Assembly (NCBI RefSeq): GCF_001907195.1
Contig: NZ_LVWA01000004.1
Location: 1-64,000 of the forward strand
Source of the DNA: Pontibacter flavimaris
Lineage (GTDB): Bacteria > Bacteroidota > Bacteroidia > Cytophagales > Hymenobacteraceae
DNA: 64,000 bases
Reading direction: 5' to 3'
In this document: positions 55,931-64,000 of the stretch, in pieces
Numbering within the stretch: the stretch's first letter is position 1
How the letters are laid out: each line of letters opens with the position of its first letter
The notes under the pieces: generated by a model
The model's input: the letters and a program-made list of their open reading frames with translations, nothing else
Databases searched by the model: none
What the model was told of the DNA's origin: nothing
Translations under genes and position numbers: made by a program

Positions 55931-57592
55931 CTACATACTTCCCGCTGCCATACTTTGGGCGCGGCTAAAGTGCCTTAGCCCCTGCTGAAACTCCTCGTCC
56001 GACTGGTGCAGCACCGGGAAAAAGCCCTCGTTGCCGTACACGCTGCGGGCGATGAAGGCTTTCAGGTGGTTGCGCAGCAGGTTGCCGGAGCGCCTGAACT
56101 GCGCCTCGTTATATTCCACGCCGGCGGCTGTGGCCGTTTGCACCACCTCCTGCAGCATCTTGTCGGTCACCTCAAAGCTCTTGCTAAACTTCTCGAACGG
56201 CATCTTCTCCAGCTCTTTCTTGTGCTTCTGGTAATAGTTGAGCGTATACTCGCGGATCACGTTCTTGTTATACAGCTGGCTCAGGTACTCCGACAGCTCG
56301 GTGGTATCGCGCGGCACGAACACATCCGGCATAATGCCGCCGCCGCCATACACGGCACGTCCGCCCAGGGTTTTATACTTCAGCGAGTCCACGAACAGGC
56401 TGCTGTCCGGTTGGAAGTACTCGCCGTTCTCAAAGCGGTTCAGGATATCCTTTTCGTAGTCCTCGGCATTTCCCTTGTAGGGCTTCTGGATGGAGCGGCC
56501 GCTCGGCGTGTAGTAGCGCGAGATGGTCAGGCGCAGTTCGGAGCCATCATTGAGCGGGATCGGCATTTGCACCAGGCCCTTGCCAAAGGAGCGGCGGCCC
56601 ACGATCAGGGCGCGGTCGTTGTCCTGCAGGGCACCGGCCACAATCTCGGAGGCAGAGGCGCTGCCCTCGTCCAGCAGCACTACCAGCGGACCTTTCTCGA
56701 ACGCGCCTTTGCGCTGAGCGAAGGTTCTGGAGTCGTAGCGGTTGCCCTTGCCGTCGGTGTACACGATCATCTTCTCGCCGTCAATAAACTCATCGGCCAT
56801 CCGGATGGCGTGGTCCATGTAGCCGCCCGGGTTGCCGCGCAAATCGAGCAGCAGCTGCTCCATGCCTTTGCCCTGCAGCTCGGTAAGTGCCTCCATAAAC
56901 TCCTCGTAAGTATGGGCCGAGAAGCGGCTGACTTTAATGTAACCGGTCCTGTTATCCACCATGTAGCGCACATCCACGGAGTGCGTAGGAATTTTGCTGC
57001 GCTCGATGGTGAAGTTAAGTGGCTTTTTAAGGGTGTTGCGTTGGATGGTGAGGTTCACTTTGGTGCCTTTGGGCCCGCGCAGGCGCTTGAACACGCCCTC
57101 GTTGTTGATGCCGGTGCCGGCCACGGTTTCCCCGTCTACTTTGATGATTTTGTCGCCGGTCTGTATGCCTGCCGCCTCGGAGGGGCCTCCGCTGAGCGGG
57201 GTGATGACGTAAATGGTATCCTTGAAGATGTTGAACTCCACGCCGATGCCCTCAAAATCGCCCTCCAGGTAGGAGCGTGCCATGGCCAGCTCGTCGGCCG
57301 GAATGTAGGCTGTGTGCGGGTCCAGCTTCTCGAGCATCTTGGTGATGGCGTAGTCCGTCAGTTCCTCCACGTCCACGGTGTCCACGTAGTCGCGGTCTAT
57401 GTAGCTGAGCACGTCGCGGAACTTGAGGTAGCCTTTGGCGGTGCCCTGCGGGTTGGTGGTGGAGGGCGCGAACATGGTAGCGCCCAACAGCAGGCCCACC
57501 ACCAGCGCCAGACTTACAAACAGCGGCAGCTTTACCTGGAAGGGCGTGTTCCGGACCCTGTTATTTTCCTCCCCATGCTCCATCTTGTCCAT
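55931..57592 (-). CDS. S41-family C-terminal processing peptidase
   Basis: 553 aa from the ATG at 57592; the 16-codon upstream extension (MPCLCCGISLNLYFKN) is unlikely. One TM anchor about 22-42, then a PDZ domain about 95-180 (GDKIIKVDGETV) and the protease core. The Ser-Lys dyad is visible: the second Ser of GSASASE (about 313) and the Lys of FGKGLVQ 25 residues on, the spacing of plant D1 protease. The C-terminal 150 residues are helical. Periplasmic cleavage of protein C-termini is expected. Confidence 0.92.
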   Translation of the reverse strand: MDKMEHGEENNRVRNTPFQVKLPLFVSLALVVGLLLGATMFAPSTTNPQGTAKGYLKFRDVLSYIDRDYVDTVDVEELTDYAITKMLEKLDPHTAYIPADELAMARSYLEGDFEGIGVEFNIFKDTIYVITPLSGGPSEAAGIQTGDKIIKVDGETVAGTGINNEGVFKRLRGPKGTKVNLTIQRNTLKKPLNFTIERSKIPTHSVDVRYMVDNRTGYIKVSRFSAHTYEEFMEALTELQGKGMEQLLLDLRGNPGGYMDHAIRMADEFIDGEKMIVYTDGKGNRYDSRTFAQRKGAFEKGPLVVLLDEGSASASEIVAGALQDNDRALIVGRRSFGKGLVQMPIPLNDGSELRLTISRYYTPSGRSIQKPYKGNAEDYEKDILNRFENGEYFQPDSSLFVDSLKYKTLGGRAVYGGGGIMPDVFVPRDTTELSEYLSQLYNKNVIREYTLNYYQKHKKELEKMPFEKFSKSFEVTDKMLQEVVQTATAAGVEYNEAQFRRSGNLLRNHLKAFIARSVYGNEGFFPVLHQSDEEFQQGLRHFSRAQSMAAGSM

Positions 57593-57793
57593 GTTCTTAA
57601 AGTATAAATTCAGTGAAATGCCACAGCACAGGCACGGCAAAGTAGTACAATAATTTACCTTAAATATACTGAGGTCCTTTATATCTATACAAATACAAAT
57701 TTGTTAAAGTTGCTAATACGCCGCATACTTGGCGGCGGCCCTGGCGAACGGGGCAAAGTATGGCCCGCACTATCAGATTAATTTTTAATCTCT

Positions 57794-57801
57794 TACCTTT
57801 G
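57794..57801 (+). promoter_or_regulatory. ruvX -7 box
   Basis: TACCTTTG, 33 nt before the ATG at 57835. It lies inside a longer open frame starting at 57760, which it rules out as the start. Confidence 0.6.
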
Positions 57802-57834
57802 CAGACAGAACCTCAGGGGCAACAAATTCATACT

Positions 57835-58251
57835 ATGGGCAGAATTTTAGGGATTGACTACGGCACAAAGCGGGTGGGGCTGGCCGCTACGGACACGCTC
57901 CAGATCATTGCGAGCCCGCTGGAAACCGTTCATGCCCAGGAGGTGTTGTCTTACCTGAAGGCCTATGTGCAGCGCGAGCCTGTGGAGGCCTTTGTGCTGG
58001 GGATGCCCAAGCGGCTCTCCGGCGAGGCCACCGACAACACGCAGCACGTGGTGGGCTTCCAGCGCAAGCTGCAGAAGGAATTTCCGGGTGTACCGGTGCA
58101 CCTGGTGGACGAGCGTTTTACCTCCAAGATCGCGCAGCAGACCATGCTGGCCGGCGGGCTGCGGAAGAAGGCCCGCCAGGACAAGGCAACCGTAGACCGC
58201 ATCAGCGCCGTAATCATTTTACAGTCGTATTTAGAAAGCAGAAACATATGA
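57835..58251 (+). CDS. ruvX: RuvX/YqgF-family Holliday-junction resolvase
   Basis: 138 aa from the ATG at 57835. An RNase H-like fold. GRILGIDYGTKRVG holds the first catalytic Asp; VHLVDERFTSKIAQ and DRISAVIILQ hold the other acidic residues. The family is linked to pre-16S rRNA processing and recombination. It overlaps def by 4 nt (ATGA at 58248-58251), so the two are translationally coupled. Confidence 0.93.
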   Translation: MGRILGIDYGTKRVGLAATDTLQIIASPLETVHAQEVLSYLKAYVQREPVEAFVLGMPKRLSGEATDNTQHVVGFQRKLQKEFPGVPVHLVDERFTSKIAQQTMLAGGLRKKARQDKATVDRISAVIILQSYLESRNI

Positions 58252-58817
58252 TTTACCCAATTACCGCCTACGGAGACCCGGTACTGAAGGAGCCGGCACA
58301 AGACATCCCGAAGGACTACCCGGAGCTAAAAGAGCTTGTTGAAGATATGTACGCCACCATGTACCACGCCCACGGCGTGGGGCTGGCCGCCCCGCAGATC
58401 AGCAAGGGCATCCGCCTGTTCGTGATCGACTCGGAGCCGATGATGGACGACGAGGACAAAGGCAAGGGCGTGAAGAAGGCCTTTATCAACCCGGAGATTG
58501 TGGAAGAGGACGGCGAGGAGTGGGGCTTTGAGGAAGGCTGCCTGAGCATCCCGGGCGTGCGCGAGGTGGTGTACCGCCCCGAGCGCATCGTGATCCGCTA
58601 CTTTGATGAGGAGTGGAACGAGCACGAGGATACCTACGACGGCATGACCGCCCGCGTGATCCAGCACGAATACGACCACGTAGAGGGTATCCTGTTCACC
58701 GATTACCTCTCCGGCCTGAAGAAGCGCCTGATCAAGAACAAGCTCGCCAAGATCTCCAAAGGCGAAGTAGACGCGGACTACAAGATGCGCTTCCCGGAAA
58801 TGAGCAAGAAGCGCTAA
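58248..58817 (+). CDS. def: Peptide deformylase
   Basis: 189 aa. It removes the formyl group from nascent proteins. Motif 1 GVGLAAPQ (43-50), motif 2 EGCLS (Cys98) and motif 3 HEYDH (His140, Glu141, His144) are intact. It overlaps ruvX by 4 nt. A C-terminal helical extension (KKRLIKNKLAKISKGEVD) is typical of the type I enzymes of this phylum. Confidence 0.96.
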   Translation: MIYPITAYGDPVLKEPAQDIPKDYPELKELVEDMYATMYHAHGVGLAAPQISKGIRLFVIDSEPMMDDEDKGKGVKKAFINPEIVEEDGEEWGFEEGCLSIPGVREVVYRPERIVIRYFDEEWNEHEDTYDGMTARVIQHEYDHVEGILFTDYLSGLKKRLIKNKLAKISKGEVDADYKMRFPEMSKKR

Positions 58818-58842
58818 GATTATACTTTAGAAATTATACCTG

Positions 58843-58886
58843 ACCGGCCTGCTACAACCTATGTGGCAGGCCGGTTTTGGTTTTAT
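58843..58886 (+). terminator. def terminator
   Basis: ACCGGCCTGC (58843-58852) pairs with GCAGGCCGGT (58866-58875), followed by a T-rich tract. A-rich sequence on the other side is modest, so it mainly serves def. TATACTT words flank it on both sides. Confidence 0.82.
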
Positions 58887-58897
58887 TTATACTTTGT

Positions 58898-59761
58898 CTA
58901 CTCCGTTACAGTCAGTGTGAAGGTGTTCTCCAGGGTAAAAGCCTCTCCTGTAACAGGCCAATTGTACGTCTCGCCGTTCGCAATCACGCCGTCTTCTGCA
59001 GCACTTAGCTTGATCTGTATGGTTTTCTCCGGGTCGAAGTTAGCGGTTGGGACAATTTGCAGAACAAGCACATTATTACTCTGCCAAGGCCGAGCAGGAT
59101 ATATTGGATTCAGAACTACTTGTGCTTCCTTTTCATAATGCACCCCCTCTTCGGCTGTTCCTGAAAAGGTGAGTGTGATTTTCTGTGGCTGCGTGAAGCT
59201 CCTGTCTGCAAATACGGTGAGGAAGAACCGGTTCAAATAGTCAAGCCCACCCTTTTTCACGGTGCGGGCTACATCCAGTTCTCGGTTCTTGAATATGCCG
59301 AACACGGGCTTTGGAGTGGTATCCTGGTACTTGATGGCCAGGCTGGTTTTGGGCAGCACCACCTCGTTTTCATAGCTATACACTTTTAACTCGTAGGTAC
59401 TGTTGCCCTGGTACACCTCGTCCTTAGCCACCCACAGGCGTACCGTTCTTTTCTTCTCACCGGCAGGAATCGGCACCCGGAGCAAGTATAATTGCTCGTC
59501 ACCCGTTCCCACGGTTATCCATCCGTGGTTAAGAGCGGTTTCTCTGTCCACGAGCCCTTCTGCTCCTGCTAAGTATAGGTATTTAAGGTCCTTGTAGGTT
59601 CTGTCTAATTCAATTGTCAGCTCAACCGGCGCCTCCCCTTCCACAAGGGTCTGGCTGGAGCTCTGCATCGTTACGTTTACGCTGGTTGGTTCCGGCTCAT
59701 CCTCTTTACAGCCCCAGAGGACGAGGCATAGGCTAAGGCATAGTAGGATCTTTGATTTCAT
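58898..59761 (-). CDS. Lipoprotein with beta-sandwich domains, unknown
   Basis: 287 aa. Lipobox LWGC (Cys18) and an acidic spacer (KEDEPEPTS). Two beta-sandwich units of Calx-beta-like style lie about 30-140 and 150-280 (VNVTMQSSSQTLVEGEAPVELTIEL is the start of the first, split by strand). No TM helix and no T9SS sorting domain. It is convergent with def and has no obvious partner. Family not certain. Confidence 0.65.
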   Translation of the reverse strand: MKSKILLCLSLCLVLWGCKEDEPEPTSVNVTMQSSSQTLVEGEAPVELTIELDRTYKDLKYLYLAGAEGLVDRETALNHGWITVGTGDEQLYLLRVPIPAGEKKRTVRLWVAKDEVYQGNSTYELKVYSYENEVVLPKTSLAIKYQDTTPKPVFGIFKNRELDVARTVKKGGLDYLNRFFLTVFADRSFTQPQKITLTFSGTAEEGVHYEKEAQVVLNPIYPARPWQSNNVLVLQIVPTANFDPEKTIQIKLSAAEDGVIANGETYNWPVTGEAFTLENTFTLTVTE

Positions 59762-60115
59762 AGGTCTTGGGGTAAGGTATAATGGAAAAAAATAAAGGTC
59801 TCCTGGATGATAGAAGTATAACTTTTACCCACAGCTCCCCTCCTGTACTTTTCCCTTTATACTTCTCCGCTGGGCTAATAAAGCCGTAAAAGCCTACATC
59901 GCTATGAATATACTAATAAAACCATATTTATCCTTCTTCCCAGCGAAAAACATCAAAATTCATACTTATACTTTATACTTTCTTCGGTAAAGCGTGAGGG
60001 GTATTGGAAGTATAACCGCAGTCGCTCCGGTTGCGAATGGGACAAGACGCAGGCAGCCGTATAAGTATAAAAACCGCCCGCTATACTACAGCAGGCATAG
60101 TAAATGGCCCGCAGC
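59762..60115. other. Intergenic region with TATACTT words and a terminator
   Basis: 354 bp without a gene. It contains several TATACTT words (for example near 59815, 59860 and 59964-59980), a GC-rich stretch at 60015-60050, and a hairpin at 60076-60096 (GCCCGCT / AGCAGGC with one mismatch) followed by A-run, which reads as a minus-strand terminator of the FUSC gene. Confidence 0.5.
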
Positions 60116-61189
60116 TTATTTCCGCCTGGCGATAGAGAGCCTCGTTTTCCGGATTTGCCGGGTAGCCAGGTAATGCACCCGCTCGTTGTACAGCAGCCAG
60201 CCGCCCACAGCGCCCACGATGCTGCCGGTAAGGATGTCGAAGAAGCGGGCCGTGATCAGCTCGCTCGGGTTAACGGTTAGCGCGGTGCCACTCTCTGCCA
60301 GAAAGATGGTAAGGATGGTGATGAAGATAACGGCAATGGCGTAGTTGCGCACCACCAGAAACTCCACAATGGTCTGCAGCACGATGATGCCGATGCTGAT
60401 GACCAGCAGCGAGGGCTTGAGCAAAAGTATAAACCACGTCAGGATAAGGCCCAGGAAAGTGCCCAGGATACGCTGGGCGCTGCGCTGCCACACATGCGTG
60501 GCGCTGGCTCCCTGCATCACGGCAGCGCACGAGGTGGGCACCCAATACGGTTTCTCCAGTTCCAGCAGGTAGCCGATAAGCAGCGAAAGCCCAACCAGAG
60601 CCCCGAATGTTACGGACTCCACAAAGTTGACATACTGGTTCTTGGTTACTTTGATCACCTCATCCTCGGAGCGGGTTTTCCTTAGGGTGACCAGGCTGTA
60701 CACCAGCCCCAGAAAGCAGGAGATTATGGTTCCGATCCCGATAAGGCCGATGTTGTGGGGCACCGTTTCCAGGTTGTGCGGCATCGAGATCGCCACCGAC
60801 GCGATCATGATGAAGAAGAAGTTACCCGGCGGGCGCACCATCTTGAGGTAGTATAAAACCAGGTGCACGGCAAAGGCATACAGCCCCAGCACCACCGAGG
60901 CCACCACCGGGTTAAAGCCAAACACGATACCCACGGTAAACGAGAGCATAATGCCAAAGGAACTGGCCATGAGCACGATCATCCGCCGGCCTATACTTTG
61001 CGACTGGATGTAAAGTATAACCAGCGCGGCCATGGAGGCCAGCTTGCCGTCCTGCAGGTTGTCTGTGTAGTAGCCGGCCAGCACCGGTATGCCCACACAC
61101 AACCCGGCCAGCACGGGCAGGTGCCACTTGCGCTCTGTTTCCTTAAACTCAAAAAGCTGCCTTAGCATCCCTGGTTGCGCGTCTCTCAT
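60116..61189 (-). CDS. FUSC-family inner-membrane protein
   Basis: 357 aa from the ATG at 61189. Longer starts at 61252 or 61231 overlap or abut a TATATTTG -7 box (61233-61240), so the one at 61189 is preferred. About ten TM helices fall in two blocks, each with the family pattern (about 45-165 and 225-345), and a short soluble C-terminus. FUSC proteins include aromatic-acid exporters of the AaeB type and fusaric-acid resistance proteins; the substrate is unknown and no membrane-fusion partner is adjacent. Confidence 0.85.
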   Translation of the reverse strand: MRDAQPGMLRQLFEFKETERKWHLPVLAGLCVGIPVLAGYYTDNLQDGKLASMAALVILYIQSQSIGRRMIVLMASSFGIMLSFTVGIVFGFNPVVASVVLGLYAFAVHLVLYYLKMVRPPGNFFFIMIASVAISMPHNLETVPHNIGLIGIGTIISCFLGLVYSLVTLRKTRSEDEVIKVTKNQYVNFVESVTFGALVGLSLLIGYLLELEKPYWVPTSCAAVMQGASATHVWQRSAQRILGTFLGLILTWFILLLKPSLLVISIGIIVLQTIVEFLVVRNYAIAVIFITILTIFLAESGTALTVNPSELITARFFDILTGSIVGAVGGWLLYNERVHYLATRQIRKTRLSIARRK

Positions 61190-61232
61190 ACATTGGTTAC
61201 TGGCTACGAAAGTATAAACGGAATCAGCCATG

Positions 61233-61240
61233 CAAATATA
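61233..61240 (-). promoter_or_regulatory. FUSC gene -7 box
   Basis: TATATTTG on the minus strand, 43 nt before the ATG at 61189. No -33 element at standard spacing. Confidence 0.5.
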
Positions 61241-61359
61241 CGGCACGCGCAAAGGAATAGGAAGCGGCGCGGCGGCGGGTTTATACTTAGGAGGGGATCG
61301 GGACGCTGTGGTGGTGCCCTTAGAAGAAGTGTGTCAGGAGGTTTTGGGTAACGGCGGGG

Positions 61360-61728
61360 CTATACCAGGGAGTCACCCGGCACGGATACGCGCTCCTCCA
61401 GCTTGGAGAGCAGTTCCAGGAACCTGGCGGAGCGCTCCTCTATTTTTTGCAGCCCGGCCAGCGCCTCCTCAATCTTGCCGTTGCCGTACAGGCGAAACAG
61501 TTGATCGGAAGCCGAGTCCAGCTCCTGTTGCACCTTTATCAATTCCTGCATCTCGGGCAGGCCCACATACTTGCTCCTGCCTATTGCGCTAAACCATAAG
61601 CTCAGGGGCCCGCTCCCCGAGAAGAAAGCCTCGTCTTTCCTCCCTCCGTAAAGAACGGAGCGCACCTTCGACTTAAACAGGATGTGTTTAATCCGAAGTT
61701 GCTGAAAATCTACCTGGGCCTGGTTCAT
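61360..61728 (-). CDS. CZB-like helical protein lacking most zinc ligands
   Basis: 122 aa, all helical. It aligns by pattern with the chemoreceptor zinc-binding domain: KHILFKSKVRSVLYGG, then RSKYVGLPEMQEL, then LYGNGKIEEAL. Only the first His (15) of the usual His-Cys-His-His set remains; the Cys of the middle motif (here GPLSLWFSAIG) and the HxxxH pair (VQQELD) are replaced. It lies 57 bp after the multi-PAS gene on the same strand and probably works with it. Assignment is by eye. Confidence 0.5.
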   Translation of the reverse strand: MNQAQVDFQQLRIKHILFKSKVRSVLYGGRKDEAFFSGSGPLSLWFSAIGRSKYVGLPEMQELIKVQQELDSASDQLFRLYGNGKIEEALAGLQKIEERSARFLELLSKLEERVSVPGDSLV

Positions 61729-61785
61729 GCTATGGTAAAGCGCATTAATGTGATATAAGTTCGGGCGTTGGCATATTTAGCGCAT

Positions 61786-63051
61786 TTACTTCCCGGCAAT
61801 TCCCGTGATATCATACCCGCAGATCATGATGCCGTTGACCTGATGTTGCTCATCGTAGATGGCCTGGAAGATAAAGGTCAACTGCATCTCCTCCAGGTTT
61901 CCAGTGTTGTAGCGATCGAGGCTAACGGTTAAGTCCTCTGCCACATACTCTTTGCCGGAATTGTAAACCTCATCCAGGATCGTCACAAAACCTTGCTCCG
62001 CTACCTCCGGCAGCACTTCTGCTACGGCTTTGCCGAGCAGCTCCTTCTGCGGCATCAATTGCCTGTACTTTTCGTTTACCAGCTCATAGCGGTGCTCAGG
62101 CCCGCGGAGGATGCTGAAGAAGACGGGCGCTTTCATGATAAGCCGCTCGAGGGTGCGGCGCTCCACTTCGGCCTTTGTATAGGCCTGCTGCACCTGGTCG
62201 GCCAGCACCGACATCTGCTCGTTGCTATCTAGCAGTTCCTGCACCAGCTGCTTGGCGTCCTGCACATCCGAGGAGCTGCCCACCCACAGCAGGGTGTTCC
62301 CGTTTTCGTCTTGCATGGGCAGGGTCTTTGTCAGGAACCACCGGTACATGCCATACTTGTTGCGGATGCGGTACTCCAGCTGTAACTCTTCGCCAGCCAA
62401 AATTGCCTCGCGCATCCTCTGCCGCACAAGCTGCAAGTCATCCGGGTGAATAGCCAGCTCCCACCCGTTGTTGTGCAGCGTGTCCTCGGGCGAGGTACCC
62501 GTGTAGTCGACCCAGCGCTTGTTCACATACGCAGGTTTGCCTTCCCCATCCAGCATAAAGATCAGCTGCGGAACGGCATCCGTCAGAAACCTGAACTTCT
62601 CCTCGCTCATGGCTTGCGCCTGCCGGGCCATCTCCCTTTCCGTAACGTCGTGGGTATTCTGGATAACGTACTTTATACTGCCCTCCTCATCCAGGACCGG
62701 CGTGTGCGATGCCTCCCAATACCGCTCACTGTACCCGCCCCCCTCTTCAGCCGGCTTCGCGATGTCATAGCGGATCACGTCCAGGTAGTCCGCTTCCTTT
62801 GTGTGGATGGCATTATCGATGGATATTCTTACCGGGTTTTCCTCGTACGGCACGTCGTTATTGGGGAAAGCCTCCAGCAGGAAAATCAAACCGATCAGTT
62901 CCTCACGCCTGCGGCCTGTTGTTTTCAGGTACGTGTCTGTAACCGCTAGTATTCTGTGCTCCGGCGATATGATGATGATGTTTTCCGGAACGTTGCTGAA
63001 GAAGTCAAGGGTATCCATCGGAGTAGGTGTATCTTTAGGAAGTAGAGACAA
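61786..63051 (-). CDS. PAS-only sensor protein (three PAS domains, no output domain)
   Basis: 421 aa. PAS domains lie about 14-135, 145-265 and 300-420; the second has a PAC end (YRIRNKYGMYRWFL, GSSSDVQD). A coiled-coil about 265-300 joins the last two. There is no histidine kinase, GGDEF, EAL or receiver domain, and the protein ends a few residues after the third PAS. It is not a frameshifted kinase, since no kinase-like frame follows; the 122-aa CZB-like gene does. It may act through protein contacts. Confidence 0.85.
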   Translation of the reverse strand: MSLLPKDTPTPMDTLDFFSNVPENIIIISPEHRILAVTDTYLKTTGRRREELIGLIFLLEAFPNNDVPYEENPVRISIDNAIHTKEADYLDVIRYDIAKPAEEGGGYSERYWEASHTPVLDEEGSIKYVIQNTHDVTEREMARQAQAMSEEKFRFLTDAVPQLIFMLDGEGKPAYVNKRWVDYTGTSPEDTLHNNGWELAIHPDDLQLVRQRMREAILAGEELQLEYRIRNKYGMYRWFLTKTLPMQDENGNTLLWVGSSSDVQDAKQLVQELLDSNEQMSVLADQVQQAYTKAEVERRTLERLIMKAPVFFSILRGPEHRYELVNEKYRQLMPQKELLGKAVAEVLPEVAEQGFVTILDEVYNSGKEYVAEDLTVSLDRYNTGNLEEMQLTFIFQAIYDEQHQVNGIMICGYDITGIAGK

Positions 63052-63207
63052 AGATAAGTTTATACGGAGGTTCTGCTATTTTTATAGCTTGTAGCATAAA
63101 TAAATACGCCTGCACTTGCTTGCGCAAAGCGGCCAGGGCGTTATAGGTCTTTCTCTAAGCAAGTTACAGCACAACCCCCTCCGCTTAAACCCACGTACAC
63201 CGCAAGT

Positions 63208-64000
63208 ATGGCTAAAAAGTATAAGGTTATACTACTGCTGCTCACCCTGTTGCTGCCGCTCAACGGCTATACCTGGGGCTTTTTCGCGCACCAGCGCATC
63301 AACCGCCTGGCTGTGTTCTCGCTGCCGCCCGAGATGATGAGGTTCTATAAAAAGCACATCCGCTACATCACCGAAAACGCCGTGAACCCCGACAAGCGCC
63401 GCTATGCCGTGGAGGGCGAGGCCCCGCGCCACTACATCGACCTGGACGTGTACGGCGACAGCGCCCTCTACAAAATACCCCGGTTCTGGCCGGAGGCAGT
63501 GGAGAAGTATACCGAGGACACGCTCATGGCCTATGGCATTGCGCCCTGGCACATCAACCGCATGAAATACCAGCTCACGGAAGCCTTTAAGGAGCGTGAC
63601 GTAGACCGCATCCTGCGCCTGAGCACCGAGATAGGCCACTACATAGCCGATGCCTGCGTGCCGCTGCACACCACCCAAAACTACAACGGGCAGCTTACCG
63701 GCCAGCACGGCATCCACGCCTTCTGGGAAACGCGCCTGCCCGAGCTCTTCTCCGGCAACTATGATTTCTTTGTGGGGCAGGCCACTTACATCGAGCAACC
63801 GCAGCTGAAAGCCTGGGAACTGGTACGCTCCGCCCACACTGCCCTCGACTCGGTTTTATACTTTGAGCGAGAGTTGACGCAGGAGTTTGACGAGGAGAAG
63901 AAGTATGGCTTTGAGGTGCGCAACAACCTGACCACCCGCGTGTACTCCCGCGCGTTCTCCGAGGCCTACAGCAAGCGCCTGAACGGGCAGGTGGAGCGGC
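63208..64000 (+). CDS. Zinc-dependent phospholipase C / S1-P1 nuclease-like protein (partial)
   Basis: First 264 codons; the gene runs past the right edge. Signal peptide about 1-22, then WGFFAHQRINRLA, with the mature N-terminal Trp and His expected to bind zinc. HYIDLD and GHYIADACVPLHTTQN (and GIHAFWE) carry the other Asp and His ligands of the trinuclear zinc site typical of this fold. Probably a periplasmic or secreted enzyme that acts on phosphodiester bonds; phospholipase versus nuclease cannot be decided here. Two ATG-proximal AAGTATA words overlap the start. Confidence 0.87.
   Translation, partial: MAKKYKVILLLLTLLLPLNGYTWGFFAHQRINRLAVFSLPPEMMRFYKKHIRYITENAVNPDKRRYAVEGEAPRHYIDLDVYGDSALYKIPRFWPEAVEKYTEDTLMAYGIAPWHINRMKYQLTEAFKERDVDRILRLSTEIGHYIADACVPLHTTQNYNGQLTGQHGIHAFWETRLPELFSGNYDFFVGQATYIEQPQLKAWELVRSAHTALDSVLYFERELTQEFDEEKKYGFEVRNNLTTRVYSRAFSEAYSKRLNGQVER

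Noticed and set aside
56006..57607. Long plus-strand open frame (533 codons) opposite the S41 peptidase gene
   Set aside because: It is antisense to a well-supported protease; its protein is His/Val/Leu-rich with no domain, as expected from the complement of a GC-rich gene.
61786..63051. Frameshifted histidine kinase
   Set aside because: No HisKA or HATPase motifs occur in any frame after the last PAS domain, so the short form appears genuine.

Overview
This 64-kb window is chromosomal DNA of a Bacteroidota bacterium, most likely a Pontibacter-like member of the Hymenobacteraceae (Cytophagales). The sequence supports the phylum directly: type IX secretion (T9SS) sorting domains of both type A and type B, a PorP/SprF protein, many upstream sequences fitting the Bacteroidota promoter (TTG or TTTG near -33, TAnnTTTG near -7), a bacillithiol-pathway YtxJ protein, a fused E1 alpha/beta dehydrogenase and many short lipoproteins. 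The genus is inference. Coding DNA is GC-rich, with small intergenic islands crowded with repeats.

Layout. 1-490: five evenly spaced minus-strand promoters firing out of the left edge. 676-5077: an AlaDH/PNT-family dehydrogenase and glycine decarboxylase GcvP. 5353-8249: a DUF4136 lipoprotein and a TonB-dependent receptor. 8440-15574: a minus-strand T9SS operon encoding a 1389-aa ice-binding-domain (DUF3494) surface protein with a type B sorting domain, then PorP/SprF, then a PorE-like TPR/beta-propeller/OmpA protein. 16011-21025: LipA, an outer-membrane protein, YtxJ, two small exported proteins and a fused E1 alpha/beta. 21347-26696: an M16 peptidase, a PepSY-like lipoprotein, and a MarR regulator whose palindromic operator recurs before an aldo/keto reductase and an Old Yellow Enzyme (probable electrophile-detoxification regulon). 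27435-32125: an OBAP/DUF1264 lipoprotein, IspF, an M28 peptidase and LutB. 32424-40517: nuoABC and nuoD of complex I, separated by about 5 kb that carries an AT-rich two-gene TIR / transmembrane-macro module matching type II Thoeris antiphage defence, a GNAT gene and its remnant, small membrane proteins and an SPFH protein. 41336-47718: an NHLRC2-like protein, DinB, a Crp-like regulator, acylphosphatase, serine dehydratase and HemB. 48456-64000: a T9SS-exported subtilase, a GroES-like protein, homogentisate dioxygenase, an S41 protease, the RuvX-Def pair, a FUSC membrane protein, a PAS-only sensor with a degenerate CZB-like partner, and the start of a zinc-dependent phospholipase C-like gene.

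Two sequence-level phenomena run across the whole window. The word AAGTATA/TATACTT is far more frequent than chance in genes, spacers and terminator loops, and often forces Ser-Ile to be written AGT-ATA. Five copies of an ordered composite intergenic repeat (about 450-670 bp) share a core with at least one compensated stem. The Thoeris module inside the split nuo cluster, the word and the structured repeat are the items most worth follow-up. I see no tRNA, rRNA, CRISPR array, insertion sequence or prophage inside the window.
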